This document shows positions 1-8,312 of a DNA stretch of 33,757 nt, one piece after another. The stretch comes from Chitinophaga pinensis. GTDB taxonomy: Bacteria > Bacteroidota > Bacteroidia > SXHM01. Location of the stretch: assembly GCA_945889235.1 (NCBI GenBank), contig CAMDBK010000005.1, positions 1 to 33,757 of the forward strand, written 5' to 3'. Under the pieces are notes generated by a model. The model ran no database searches. It saw only the letters and a program-made list of their open reading frames with translations, and was not told where the DNA came from. Position 1 is the first letter of the stretch, and each line of letters begins with the position of its first letter. A program made the translations under genes and the position numbers.

Positions 1-1190
1 CCAAGCGGACGAATAAGGATTCCTTTTGAAATAAAAAACTGATACAATTCATTTCTCATCTTGCTGAAATAACCTGCTTCACCTTCAAACTCAATTGCGA
101 TAATAGTTCCAAGATGCCGAACTTCTTTCACTCTCTTGTCACTTCGAGCGTAGTCGAGAAGTCTTAGTTTCCCAGCAAATAATTTATGTTTTTCTGAAAT
201 GCACTGAATAGCTTTTAATGTTTCTTCTTTTTCCAGCAACTCAAGACTTGCAATTGAAACAGCACAGGCAAGCGGGTTAGCAGTGTAGGAATGTCCGTGA
301 AAAAATGTTTTCACTTTGTCAGATCCATCAGATAAAAACGCTTCATAGATTTTTTCAGAACAGGTGGTAATTCCTAACGGCATAACTCCACCAGTCAATC
401 CTTTTGACAGACAAAAAATATCAGGCTGCTCATATTGATAGTTACAGGCAAAGATTTTCCCTGTGCGGTAAAACCCTGTGAACACTTCATCAGCAATGGA
501 AATTACATTGTATTTTTTACAGAGCTCAAGCATTTTCCCGAGCAACTCAGGTGAATACATTTTCATTCCAGCTGTGCCCTGAATAAGTGGCTCAAAAATG
601 AAAGCAGCCACGTTGTTTTTCGCAAATAAATTCTCTAATTGTAGAAGCGTTTTGCTTTGCTCTAAAGGAAAATCCACAAACTCAACATCAAACAAAAACT
701 GTTGAAAGGGTGCTGTAAACGTGCTGCGTGCACTTGCACTCATCGCACCAAAAGTATCACCGTGATATGCGCCTTCTAATGCAACTAATTTTGTTTTTTT
801 TCGACCTGTGTTTTGCCAGTATTGAAAAGCCATTTTCAGCGCCACTTCAATAGCAGTAGAGCCATCATCTGAATAAAAAATCTTACTCTGATTTTCTGGC
901 AAATGCTTCAATAATTTTTCGGCAAGATTAACTGCCGGAGCATGGGTAAATCCCGCAAAAATAACTTGTTCAATTTTCGCAAACTGCTTATTAATTGCTT
1001 CCTGCAAATAAGGATGCGCATGCCCGTGCAGAGTTACCCACCACGATGAAATAGCGTCAATGTATTTCTTCCCGTTTTCATCAAAAAGATAAGCACCTTC
1101 CCCCCTGTCAATTACAATATTAAGGAACGCATCCTTCATTTGCGTGTAAGGATGCCAGACAAAATTTTTATCTTTTTCGGAAATATTCAT
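1..1190 (-). CDS. bioA: Adenosylmethionine-8-amino-7-oxononanoate aminotransferase, 3' end beyond the window
   Basis: PLP-dependent class III aminotransferase of biotin synthesis; it moves the amino group of S-adenosylmethionine onto 7-keto-8-aminopelargonate (KAPA) to give 7,8-diaminopelargonate (DAPA), in the cytoplasm. The frame opens at ATG 1190 and runs off the left edge with no stop, so about 396 of the usual 420-430 residues are visible. Seen: N-terminal WHPYTQMK, the signature that separates BioA from other class III transaminases; SSWWVTLHGHAHP; FYSDDGSTAIEVALKMA for the PLP phosphate; an IADEVFTGFYRTG aspartate segment; and the PLP lysine in SKGLTGG. It lies downstream of ndh on the same strand with an 81-bp gap holding a long hairpin. 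Odd: nine codons at 136-162 coincide with a palindromic repeat (LLDYARSDK region), probably a late in-frame insertion. No other bio gene is visible. Confidence 0.95.
   Translation of the reverse strand, partial: MNISEKDKNFVWHPYTQMKDAFLNIVIDRGEGAYLFDENGKKYIDAISSWWVTLHGHAHPYLQEAINKQFAKIEQVIFAGFTHAPAVNLAEKLLKHLPENQSKIFYSDDGSTAIEVALKMAFQYWQNTGRKKTKLVALEGAYHGDTFGAMSASARSTFTAPFQQFLFDVEFVDFPLEQSKTLLQLENLFAKNNVAAFIFEPLIQGTAGMKMYSPELLGKMLELCKKYNVISIADEVFTGFYRTGKIFACNYQYEQPDIFCLSKGLTGGVMPLGITTCSEKIYEAFLSDGSDKVKTFFHGHSYTANPLACAVSIASLELLEKEETLKAIQCISEKHKLFAGKLRLLDYARSDKRVKEVRHLGTIIAIEFEGEAGYFSKMRNELYQFFISKGILIRPL
136..162. repeat. Palindromic repeat, family A, inside bioA
   Basis: A 27-nt copy with core GAGCGTAGTCGA, starting TTGTCAC. 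The same core occurs at 29084-29146 (two inverted copies) and 33625-33650. It lies wholly in the bioA frame and is exactly nine codons long, so it does not shift the frame. Confidence 0.7.
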
Positions 1191-1198
1191 TTTTATTT

Positions 1199-1258
1199 AG
1201 CCACTAATTACACGAATTAGCACGAATTAATTAGTGAAAATCAGTGTAATTAGTGGCT
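1199..1258. repeat. Long hairpin between ndh and bioA
   Basis: Perfect 15-bp inverted repeat, AGCCACTAATTACAC at 1199-1213 paired with its complement at 1244-1258. The 30-base loop carries the direct repeat CACGAATTA, at 1212-1220 and 1221-1229. It fills most of the gap between the ndh stop and the bioA start. It could end ndh transcription or be a dispersed repeat; there is no clean T-run directly after the stem. From memory, similar CACGAATTA motifs are common in environmental genomes; this was not checked. Confidence 0.75.
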
Positions 1259-1271
1259 CATTTTTTTGTGG

Positions 1272-2543
1272 CTACTTTTTAAAAGGTCTTATAATCAATC
1301 GCACTCCGCGATCATAATTAAAATAACTCCACATCCAGTTAACCAATGTTACCGCACGATTCCGCCAGCCAACCAATGCCATCAGGTGGACAAACATCCA
1401 CACAAACCAGGCAAGAATTCCCTGCATTTTCATAAACGGAAGTTCTACTACTGCCTTATTTCTTCCGATTGTTGCCATAGAGCCAAGGTCTTTATATCTA
1501 AACGCTTTCAATGGTTTCTGCAGAAGAATATTTTTAATATTTTTCGCTAGTAAACTTCCCTGTTGCATGGCAACCTGAGCAACCATCGGATGACCTTTGG
1601 TAAATCGTTCATCATTGGTTTGTGATGCAACATCACCTATCGCAAAAACGTTTTCATATCCTTTCACACGATTGAATTCATCAACAGTTAATCTTTTATT
1701 TCTGAGGGGAACATCACCATCAATTCCCTTTACCATTGCGCCTTCCACACCCGCTGCCCAAATCACAGTTGCAGAGATTAAATCATTATTTGTATTTGTC
1801 TTCACTAGTTCTCCATCATAATCCTGAACAGCTGTATTCAGTAAAACTTTTACTCCAAGCCCTGAAAGAAATTCCAAAGTACTGTCAGACGAAACTTCTG
1901 AAAGTGCCGGCAACAAACGTGTTCCTGCTTCAAGCAAATGAATATTCATTCTATCCGAATCAAGTCCGGGATAATCCGCAGGAAGAACATGCAACTTCAT
2001 TTCAGCCAGTGCTCCCGCTAATTCTACGCCTGTAGGTCCGCCACCAACTACAACAAAATTCAAGAGCTTTTCAGATTCGTTCACATCTTTTGTAAGCATC
2101 GCTTTTTCAAAGTTCTGCAATATCAGACTGCGCAGGTCAAGCGCCTGAGGAATGGTTTTCATGGGCATACTTTTCTCTTCCACATTCTTCAACCCGAAGT
2201 AACCGGTTTGTGAACCTGTGGCAATAACAAGGTAATCGTATTTCAGTTCTCCAATGCTGGTAAGCACGGTTTTTTTCTCCGAAATAATTTCCTGCACTTC
2301 TGTCATTCTGAATTCAAAATTGATTTGATTTCTGAAAATTTTCCGGATAGGAAAAGCAATAGAATCGGGCTCTAATCCTGATGAAGCAACCTGATAAAGC
2401 AGCGGTTGAAACGTGTGGTAATTATTGCGGTCAATTAATACAACCTGAACCTGAATTTTTTTCAGAGAACTTGCAAGTCTTAAGCCACCAAAGCCGCCAC
2501 CAACAATTACAACACGGGGAAGTTTTGTTTCAGGAATATTCAT
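1272..2543 (-). CDS. ndh: Type II NADH:quinone oxidoreductase (NDH-2)
   Basis: Single-subunit, non-proton-pumping NADH dehydrogenase that passes electrons from NADH through FAD to membrane quinone. Seen from ATG 2543 (423 residues): N-terminal FAD-binding VVIVGGGFGGL at about residue 11; a second Rossmann motif VVVGGGPTGVELAGALAEM for NADH at about residue 165; NVFAIGDVAS near residue 300, which contacts FAD; and a tryptophan-rich amphipathic C-terminus (ILAWFVWMFVHLMALVGW) typical of membrane docking. The frame stays open up to 2612, and ATG 2564 is also possible. I prefer 2543 because MNIPETKLPRVVIVGGG resembles the usual family N-terminus and because the longer frame runs into the promoter of the divergent hydrolase gene. 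Possibly co-transcribed with bioA downstream. Confidence 0.93.
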   Translation of the reverse strand: MNIPETKLPRVVIVGGGFGGLRLASSLKKIQVQVVLIDRNNYHTFQPLLYQVASSGLEPDSIAFPIRKIFRNQINFEFRMTEVQEIISEKKTVLTSIGELKYDYLVIATGSQTGYFGLKNVEEKSMPMKTIPQALDLRSLILQNFEKAMLTKDVNESEKLLNFVVVGGGPTGVELAGALAEMKLHVLPADYPGLDSDRMNIHLLEAGTRLLPALSEVSSDSTLEFLSGLGVKVLLNTAVQDYDGELVKTNTNNDLISATVIWAAGVEGAMVKGIDGDVPLRNKRLTVDEFNRVKGYENVFAIGDVASQTNDERFTKGHPMVAQVAMQQGSLLAKNIKNILLQKPLKAFRYKDLGSMATIGRNKAVVELPFMKMQGILAWFVWMFVHLMALVGWRNRAVTLVNWMWSYFNYDRGVRLIIRPFKK

Positions 2544-2593
2544 AGAGCGTAAATATAGATTCATTCCTTCAAATCCGCGAACTTCAAATTTTC

Positions 2594-2601
2594 TATATTT
2601 G
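2594..2601 (+). promoter_or_regulatory. TAnnTTTG -7 box for the hydrolase gene
   Basis: TATATTTG, an exact match to the Bacteroidota -7 consensus, 24 bases before ATG 2626. It implies that the in-frame TTG at 2599 is not the start, because it would lie inside the promoter. Confidence 0.6.
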
Positions 2602-2625
2602 ACAACAAACAAAAAACTTTTTCTT

Positions 2626-3546
2626 ATGAAAAAATGGATCTTAAGAATTCTTCTTTTTATAGTTATACTAATGGGCGGATATACTTCTCTCTACTGGCAA
2701 AATGATATTCCTCTTGAAACGCTGAAAAAGAAATATTGCAATGAACAATCAAAATTTATTGATGTAAACGGACAGCAAATTCATTATCGCGATGAAGGTA
2801 GCGGTTACCCGCTGGTACTGGTTCATGGCACATCTTCTTCGCTACACACCTGGGATGCGTGGGTTAATGAGCTGAAAAAAGATTTCCGCGTTATACGTAT
2901 GGACATTCCTGCTTTTGGAATTACAGGTGAAACAAAAGAACGGAATTACACCATTGAAAACTATGTTACATTTATAGATGATTTTACACACACTTTAGGT
3001 GTCGACACTTTTTACCTTGCCGGAAATTCACTGGGCGGAGAAATTACCTGGAATTATGCGTATACGCATCCTGAGAAAGTCAAGAAAATGATTTTGATTG
3101 ACGCTGCCGGGTATCAACGCACGAATGGAAAACCACTTGCATTTATTATTGCTGAAACTCCGGTTTTAAATAAGGTGATGACAAAAATTACTCCGAAAAG
3201 GATTATCCAAAAATCAATGCTCGGTATTTATTATGACGATAATAAAGTGACGGATGAATTGGTGAATCATTATTTTGAAATTCTGCTGCGACCCGGAAAT
3301 CGCCATGCTTTTGCAGATCGTGTTAGAGTAATAAAATATGAAGCAGAAGAAAAAGTTAACAAAATAAAAACGCCAACTCTTATTCAGTGGGGAACTTATG
3401 ATACATGGATTTTACCGATAGACGCTGAAAAATTCAAAAAAGATATTGTGGAATCAGAAGTGAAATACTATGCTGCCGGGCATGTACCGATGGAAGAGTT
3501 ACCTGTTGAAACGGCTAAAGATGCCCGCGATTTTTTGTTGAAATAA
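2626..3546 (+). CDS. Membrane-anchored alpha/beta hydrolase
   Basis: Alpha/beta-hydrolase fold enzyme of 306 residues; the substrate is not predictable. An N-terminal hydrophobic segment (residues 4-18, WILRILLFIVILMGG) should anchor it in the inner membrane with the catalytic domain outside the cytoplasm. Seen: the oxyanion-hole HG in LVLVHGTSSS (residues 67-68), the nucleophile elbow GNSLGG with Ser135, a probable acidic residue in WGTYDTW, and the catalytic His in AAGHVPMEE (about residue 286). The frame also opens at TTG 2599, but MKKWILRILL from ATG 2626 is the natural start and matches the promoter. The next gene follows after 13 bases on the same strand, so they may be co-transcribed, though no functional link is apparent. 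Confidence 0.88.
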   Translation: MKKWILRILLFIVILMGGYTSLYWQNDIPLETLKKKYCNEQSKFIDVNGQQIHYRDEGSGYPLVLVHGTSSSLHTWDAWVNELKKDFRVIRMDIPAFGITGETKERNYTIENYVTFIDDFTHTLGVDTFYLAGNSLGGEITWNYAYTHPEKVKKMILIDAAGYQRTNGKPLAFIIAETPVLNKVMTKITPKRIIQKSMLGIYYDDNKVTDELVNHYFEILLRPGNRHAFADRVRVIKYEAEEKVNKIKTPTLIQWGTYDTWILPIDAEKFKKDIVESEVKYYAAGHVPMEELPVETAKDARDFLLK

Positions 3547-3559
3547 ATTCAGATTTATC

Positions 3560-4267
3560 GTGAACCTTAACTCCAGACGCGATTTAGTTTTTATCACCCT
3601 TGCAGGTTTTTTTATTACTAACGCAATAGTTGCAGAACTTATTGGTGGCAAGCTTTTTCAGGTGGGACCATTTGTGCAGAGCATCGGCATTATGTTGTGG
3701 CCTGTTGTGTTTCTTACAACTGATTTGGTAAACGAATATTATGGTCCGCAAGGTGTACGCAGACTTACCTTACTCACTGTTTCGTTGATTGGCTATACGT
3801 TTATTTTGCTGGCACTTGCCATGCTGGTTACAGCCACGCCTTTCTCACCTGTTTCAACTGAAAGTTTTCAAAAGGTTTTTGGTCAATCACTATGGATAAT
3901 TATTGGAAGTATCACAGCTTTCCTGACTTCGCAGTTGGTAGATGTAAGCATATTCTGGGCTTTACGAAACAGGACAGGAAGTAAAATGATATGGCTGCGC
4001 GCAACAGGTTCTACTATTGTTTCCCAATTGATTGATACGTTTATTGTGCAGGGAATTGCTTTTGTAATTCCAGGTGTTTGGACTATGGATGAATATTTAA
4101 AAAATGCTTCAGCAGGTTATGTTTTTAAACTTGGAGTTGCCATTGCAATTACTCCACTCATTTATCTTTTGCACTACCTGATTGACCGATACATTGGCGA
4201 AAAAGAGAGCCACGATATTATTAAGCATATCGCAGAAGAAGCGCTGCACCACAAGGTAAAAGAATAA
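3560..4267 (+). CDS. yhhQ: Queuosine-precursor transporter, YhhQ/VUT family
   Basis: Integral inner-membrane protein of 235 residues in the VUT_1/YhhQ family. Characterised members import queuosine precursors (preQ0/preQ1) for tRNA modification. Seen: about six hydrophobic segments; the signature LWPVVFLTTDLVNEYYGPQGVRR at about residues 47-70, with the family hallmark DLVNEYYG; and SQLVDVSIFWALR and SQLIDTFIVQGIAF repeats in the second half. The start is GTG at 3560; no ATG lies nearby and the family normally begins close to this point. It ends one base from the convergent glycosyltransferase gene, with no terminator visible between them. The family call is firm; the substrate (preQ0, preQ1 or queuine) is inferred. 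Confidence 0.9.
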   Translation: MNLNSRRDLVFITLAGFFITNAIVAELIGGKLFQVGPFVQSIGIMLWPVVFLTTDLVNEYYGPQGVRRLTLLTVSLIGYTFILLALAMLVTATPFSPVSTESFQKVFGQSLWIIIGSITAFLTSQLVDVSIFWALRNRTGSKMIWLRATGSTIVSQLIDTFIVQGIAFVIPGVWTMDEYLKNASAGYVFKLGVAIAITPLIYLLHYLIDRYIGEKESHDIIKHIAEEALHHKVKE

Positions 4268-4268
4268 A

Positions 4269-5390
4269 TTATTTCAATGTTTTTTCAATAGATTGCCAGA
4301 GTTCATCAGCCGTTTTATCCCATGTAAATCGATGGCTCTGCTCCTGCCCTTCCCTAATTAATTGTGTTTTCACTTGTTCATCCGTTGTTATTCTTTTCAT
4401 TGCAGATGCAATATCATCCACTGAAAAGGGATTGACTAATAATGCTGCTTTGCCTGCAACTTCTGGCAATGAAGTGGTATTGCTACAAATTACAGGAACG
4501 TTGCAACGCATTGCTTCAACAACGGGAATTCCGAAACCCTCAAAATAAGAGACATAAACCAGCGCTTCGGCAGAAGCAAGAACATTTACCAAATCTTCTT
4601 CCGAAAGTCTACCTGTAAAAATAACATCATCCTTATATTGCATCCCGGAATATGCTTCTTCCATTTCTGAAGTCCACCATTTCTTTTTACCTGAAACAAG
4701 CAACTTGTAATTGCTTCCGTTCTTTTTAAATTCATCAAAAGCGCGAAAAAGATTTTGTAAATTCTTGCGCTGATGCTGCGCTCCCACATAAATAAAATAC
4801 GGACAGTTGTGACTGAACGTATGCCTGATATGTTTTTTTATTTCTTCATTTACAGGTTTAAAATTTTCATTGCACCCATTATAAACCACATCAATTTTAT
4901 TGGGTTCAATCCCATATTGCTGCGAAATATCTTTTTTAGAAAACTCTGAAACGGTTGCAATCCTTGCAGCTTTCTTTGCATACTTTGGAAAATAGTGACG
5001 GTAATATTTACTGTACAGAAAAGGTAAATCCTGTGGATAATGCTGAAAATTCAAATCGTGCATAACCGGGATTTGCGGCACATCTGTAGAGAGTGAGAGA
5101 TAGCCATCAGGCGAAAGAAATAAATCTGCCTTGTGTTTTTTCAACGCAGCGGAAACAGAAAATTCAAACCACCAATACCACAAAAACGGATGACGCGATT
5201 GAGGAAAAAGTGCAACAGGTGTAATGTTCTCAGAGAAAATAAATTCTTCGTGCCAGGGCCGATCAAAGAAAAAAATGAATTGATGTTCGGGATGGTTTTT
5301 GGTAATACGTTTCAGTGTTTCAAAACTGAAACGCCCGATACCTTCGAGTTTATTATGCAGTAATAGTCGGGTGTTTACCGCTATAATCAT
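4269..5390 (-). CDS. Glycosyltransferase family 4 (GT-B fold)
   Basis: Retaining GT-B glycosyltransferase of 373 residues, probably cytoplasmic and acting on a nucleotide-sugar donor for a surface glycan or glycolipid. Seen: the N-terminal acceptor domain, including a GIGRFSFETLKRI segment; the interdomain IYVGAQHQRKNLQNLFRAF, with the phosphate-binding R-K pair; and the donor site EGFGIPVVEAMRCNVPVICSNTTSLPEVAGKAALLVNP, with the EX7E pattern of GT4 enzymes. Its ATG overlaps the TGA of the upstream methyltransferase gene by four bases (ATGA), so the two are translationally coupled. It converges on yhhQ. The sugar and acceptor cannot be told from sequence. The facing carbamoyltransferase cluster suggests a shared pathway. 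Confidence 0.92.
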   Translation of the reverse strand: MIIAVNTRLLLHNKLEGIGRFSFETLKRITKNHPEHQFIFFFDRPWHEEFIFSENITPVALFPQSRHPFLWYWWFEFSVSAALKKHKADLFLSPDGYLSLSTDVPQIPVMHDLNFQHYPQDLPFLYSKYYRHYFPKYAKKAARIATVSEFSKKDISQQYGIEPNKIDVVYNGCNENFKPVNEEIKKHIRHTFSHNCPYFIYVGAQHQRKNLQNLFRAFDEFKKNGSNYKLLVSGKKKWWTSEMEEAYSGMQYKDDVIFTGRLSEEDLVNVLASAEALVYVSYFEGFGIPVVEAMRCNVPVICSNTTSLPEVAGKAALLVNPFSVDDIASAMKRITTDEQVKTQLIREGQEQSHRFTWDKTADELWQSIEKTLK

Positions 5391-6280
5391 TTATATTCTG
5401 CTGCTTTATCTCCCTCTCCTTTGGAGAGGGCTGGGGTGAGGCTTATCTCCAGCCAGTAAGAACCTCCGTGCTTTTCAATTCTGTTATCTAATTTCTGCCA
5501 AACAGGGTTTAGTTTTGCAGCCAGGTCAGCAGTTTCAGAAACATAAAAACAGGGCATCAGTGTTTTATAACGTTGCGGGTTGGCTGCAATCATCGCAGCT
5601 AAAACATATTGCTCGTTATAAAAACGCTCTGTCATAAATTGGGGGTAATCATACGGCAGGTATATATCATGCACATGAACAATAACGCCTGATTTTAATT
5701 GCGGCAATATTTCAAGGAACACAACTGTAACATCGGAGTTAGGAAAACAACGGTGTGAATTATCAATAAAAAGTATGTCGCCTTTTTCCAATGATTTAAA
5801 AATAGAAAGGTCTGTTTTCTCCAACGGTTGGCGAATAACTTCATCAGCAAGCTGATCAATTTCTGCCCGTGGCATTGGGTCAATGGAAGTAATTTTTGTT
5901 TGCTGACTGTGTTTGCTTTTAGCGCTGAAAGCAACTTTGGTGGAGTTGCCGCTTCCCACTTCCATGTAACGTTTGGGTTTATATTCTGCTATAATTGAAT
6001 ACAAGGAAATCATATCCAATCCCGGAAAAAATGAATTGTTCCAGTATGGTGTTTGCGGATTTTCCTGCTCGTATTTCCACGCAGAAAAATCATCCACATA
6101 GTTTTTAAACTTCTCCAGCAATGAAGAATAGCGCTCATTTCCGGAAACAAATATTTCATTTAAAACAGGAATAGGATTTTGTTTGCTGTAGCGCGGAACA
6201 GCCTGAACAGGATAATCCAGATGAACAGTCTGAAATTTAGGACTGAGGAAACGGTAGATGTCTTTTACTGAATTTGCCAT
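5387..6280 (-). CDS. Class I SAM-dependent methyltransferase-like protein
   Basis: Rossmann-fold methyltransferase-like protein of 297 residues. Seen: SAM-binding motif I YMEVGSGNSTKVAFSAK at about residues 107-123, the acidic motif II ITSIDPMPR, GDILFIDNSH and GVIVHVHDIYLPYDYP. These resemble the Methyltransf_24/CmcI-like group found in sugar and antibiotic modification clusters. The start at ATG 6280 is preferred over ATG 6301, which overlaps the -7 box TATGTTTG at 6295-6302. The last residues (SLTPALSKGEGDKAAEYK) are mostly encoded by a palindromic repeat at 5412-5442, so the native C-terminus was probably altered. A four-base overlap couples it to the glycosyltransferase. Target unknown: O-methylation of a sugar is the simplest guess. 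Confidence 0.82.
   Translation of the reverse strand: MANSVKDIYRFLSPKFQTVHLDYPVQAVPRYSKQNPIPVLNEIFVSGNERYSSLLEKFKNYVDDFSAWKYEQENPQTPYWNNSFFPGLDMISLYSIIAEYKPKRYMEVGSGNSTKVAFSAKSKHSQQTKITSIDPMPRAEIDQLADEVIRQPLEKTDLSIFKSLEKGDILFIDNSHRCFPNSDVTVVFLEILPQLKSGVIVHVHDIYLPYDYPQFMTERFYNEQYVLAAMIAANPQRYKTLMPCFYVSETADLAAKLNPVWQKLDNRIEKHGGSYWLEISLTPALSKGEGDKAAEYK
5412..5442. repeat. Palindromic repeat, family B, in the methyltransferase 3' end
   Basis: Perfect hairpin CCCTCTCC-TTT-GGAGAGGG followed by a CTGGGGTGAGGC tail. A second, oppositely oriented copy lies at 8463-8492. It encodes SLTPALSKGEG in the methyltransferase frame. Confidence 0.85.
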
Positions 6281-6294
6281 AAAAATAGAAAAGG

Positions 6295-6302
6295 CAAACA
6301 TA
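6295..6302 (-). promoter_or_regulatory. TAnnTTTG -7 box for methyltransferase-glycosyltransferase
   Basis: TATGTTTG on the minus strand, 15 bases before ATG 6280. It favours 6280 over 6301 as the start codon. Confidence 0.55.
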
Positions 6303-6329
6303 AGAATTTCAGAGGTTCATAAATTACAC

Positions 6330-6337
6330 TACTTTTG
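6330..6337 (+). promoter_or_regulatory. TAnnTTTG -7 box for the carbamoyltransferase operon
   Basis: TACTTTTG, 24 bases before ATG 6361. It is divergent from the box at 6295-6302, so the two transcripts share an intergenic region of about 80 bases. Confidence 0.6.
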
Positions 6338-6360
6338 GCGCTCAAATTTCAAAGAAAACA

Positions 6361-8223
6361 ATGCCTAAAATACTCGGCATATCAGCATTTTACCACGACT
6401 CGGCTGCTGCCATCCTTGATGACGGTAAGATTATAGCTGCCGCGCAAGAAGAGCGCTTCACACGCAAAAAGCATACACCTGATTTTCCGGTGGAGGCTGT
6501 AAAATATTGTCTGGAACAAAGCGGATTCTCCATTGATGAGCTGGATGCCATTGTCTTTTACGACAAGCCCCTGCTTAAATTTGAGCGACTGCTGGAAACG
6601 TATTATGCCTTCGCTCCAAAAGGTTTGGTTTCTTTTCTCACCGCCATTCCGGTGTGGGCAAAAGAGAAACTGTTTTTGAAGAAAATGATTTTTGATGAAC
6701 TCAAAAATGTGGGCGATTACGATAAGAAAAAAGTAAAGCTGCTTTTTCCTGAGCATCATCTTTCGCATGCAGCCAGTGCATTTTTTCCTTCGCCTTTTGA
6801 AGATGCAGCTGTGCTTACCATTGATGGAGTTGGCGAATGGGCAACTGCATCTATTGCACACGGAAAAGGAAATGATTTAAAGTTTTTAAAAGAATTAAAG
6901 TTCCCACATTCGGTTGGTTTGCTGTATTCTGCGTTCACCTATTACCTAGGTTTTACAGTTAATTCAGGTGAATATAAATTGATGGGATTGGCTCCTTACG
7001 GAAATCCCGATGCAGAGCAAACAAGGAATTATATAAAACTTATTAAAGAGAATCTGGTAGATATAAAAGATGATGGTTCTATCCACCTAAATCAGGATTA
7101 TTTCAATTATGCAACAGGCTTGCGCATGGTGCATGACGCTAAGTTTGATGCGCTTTTCGGGATGAAGAAACGCGGTGGTGAAGGCGAACTGGAGCAACAT
7201 CATTGCAATCTTGCATTTGCCATACAGGAAGTAACAGAGGAGATTGTTTTAAAAATGGCTGCCGAAGCAAAACGCCTGACAGGCTCTAAATACCTGTGCA
7301 TGGCAGGCGGAGTGGCACTCAATTGCGTTGCCAATGGGAAACTGTTACGTGCAAAATTATTTGATGATATTTTTATCCAGCCTGCTGCCGGAGATGCAGG
7401 TGGAGCATTAGGAGCAGCGCAGGCAATGCATTATATGTATTTCGGTGCGGAGCGCAAACCAAGCGGCAAGATGGATGACATGCTTGGTTCTTATCTTGGT
7501 CCTGAGTATTCCGACAAAGAAATAGAAATAATGGCGCGCAAACATAAAGCGCCTTTTCATAAAATTGCTTTTAGTGATTTGGCAAAACGCGCGGCTGATT
7601 TATTAGCCGAAGGAAATGTTGTAGGCTGGTTTCAGGGAAGAATGGAATTTGGTCCGCGAGCTTTGGGAAACCGCAGTATACTTGGTGATGCACGCAATGC
7701 AGAAATGCAGAAAAAACTAAATCTGAAAATAAAATACCGTGAAGGGTTCCGCCCGTTTGCGCCTTCAGTTTTAGCAGAAGATTGCAAAGATTATTTTGAG
7801 CTGGAAGGCATTTCACCTTACATGCTGATGATAGCTCCTGTTAAGAAAGAACGCAGAAAAGAACTTCCTGCCAACTATCACGATTTGCCTTTGTGGGAAC
7901 GACTTTATTATCTTCGCAGTGATATACAATCGGTAACGCACCTTGATTTTTCAGCACGGATACAAACGGTTCATAAAGAAACCAACCCGCGCTACTGGGA
8001 ATTGATAAACGCATTTAAACAAAAGACAGGTTATGGTCTGGTGGTAAACACCAGTTTCAATGTGCGTGGGGAGCCCGTGGTTTGCACTCCCGAAGATGCT
8101 TACCGATGCTTTATGCGCACCGAAATGGATTACTTAGTCGTTGGTGATTATTTGTTTACCAAAACCGAGCAACCAAGCTGGCAGGAACGGGATAAATGGA
8201 TGGAAGAATTTAAGCTCGATTAG
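6361..8223 (+). CDS. Carbamoyltransferase, NodU/CmcH/TobZ family
   Basis: O-carbamoyltransferase of 620 residues that moves a carbamoyl group from carbamoyl phosphate, via carbamoyl-AMP, to a hydroxyl of a sugar or natural product. Seen: the ASKHA-fold start ILGISAFYHDSAAAILDDG; HHLSHAASAFFPSPFEDAAVLTIDGVGEW at about residues 136-164, holding family metal- and nucleotide-binding residues; MAGGVALNCVANGK; and the C-terminal YrdC-like domain GWFQGRMEFGPRALGNRSIL...EGFRPFAPSVL. Length and both domains are complete. DUF5989 and SxtJ-like genes follow on the same strand, the order I associate with the saxitoxin genes sxtI/J/K and related clusters. The acceptor is unknown. The divergent methyltransferase and glycosyltransferase suggest a decorated polysaccharide or glycolipid. 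Confidence 0.93.
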   Translation: MPKILGISAFYHDSAAAILDDGKIIAAAQEERFTRKKHTPDFPVEAVKYCLEQSGFSIDELDAIVFYDKPLLKFERLLETYYAFAPKGLVSFLTAIPVWAKEKLFLKKMIFDELKNVGDYDKKKVKLLFPEHHLSHAASAFFPSPFEDAAVLTIDGVGEWATASIAHGKGNDLKFLKELKFPHSVGLLYSAFTYYLGFTVNSGEYKLMGLAPYGNPDAEQTRNYIKLIKENLVDIKDDGSIHLNQDYFNYATGLRMVHDAKFDALFGMKKRGGEGELEQHHCNLAFAIQEVTEEIVLKMAAEAKRLTGSKYLCMAGGVALNCVANGKLLRAKLFDDIFIQPAAGDAGGALGAAQAMHYMYFGAERKPSGKMDDMLGSYLGPEYSDKEIEIMARKHKAPFHKIAFSDLAKRAADLLAEGNVVGWFQGRMEFGPRALGNRSILGDARNAEMQKKLNLKIKYREGFRPFAPSVLAEDCKDYFELEGISPYMLMIAPVKKERRKELPANYHDLPLWERLYYLRSDIQSVTHLDFSARIQTVHKETNPRYWELINAFKQKTGYGLVVNTSFNVRGEPVVCTPEDAYRCFMRTEMDYLVVGDYLFTKTEQPSWQERDKWMEEFKLD

Positions 8224-8312
8224 ATAATTTGAAAATTTGAAAATGAAATAATTCTAACAAACAAAAAACTTTCTAAACTTTTTAACCTTCTAAACTTTTC
8301 AACTTAATTAAC

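Noticed and set aside
2544..2612. Longer N-terminus of NADH dehydrogenase
   Set aside because: It overlaps the divergent promoter region and adds residues that the family lacks.
6382..6861. A 159-codon minus-strand frame inside the carbamoyltransferase gene
   Set aside because: It is the antisense shadow of a firmly identified gene, with no motif of its own.
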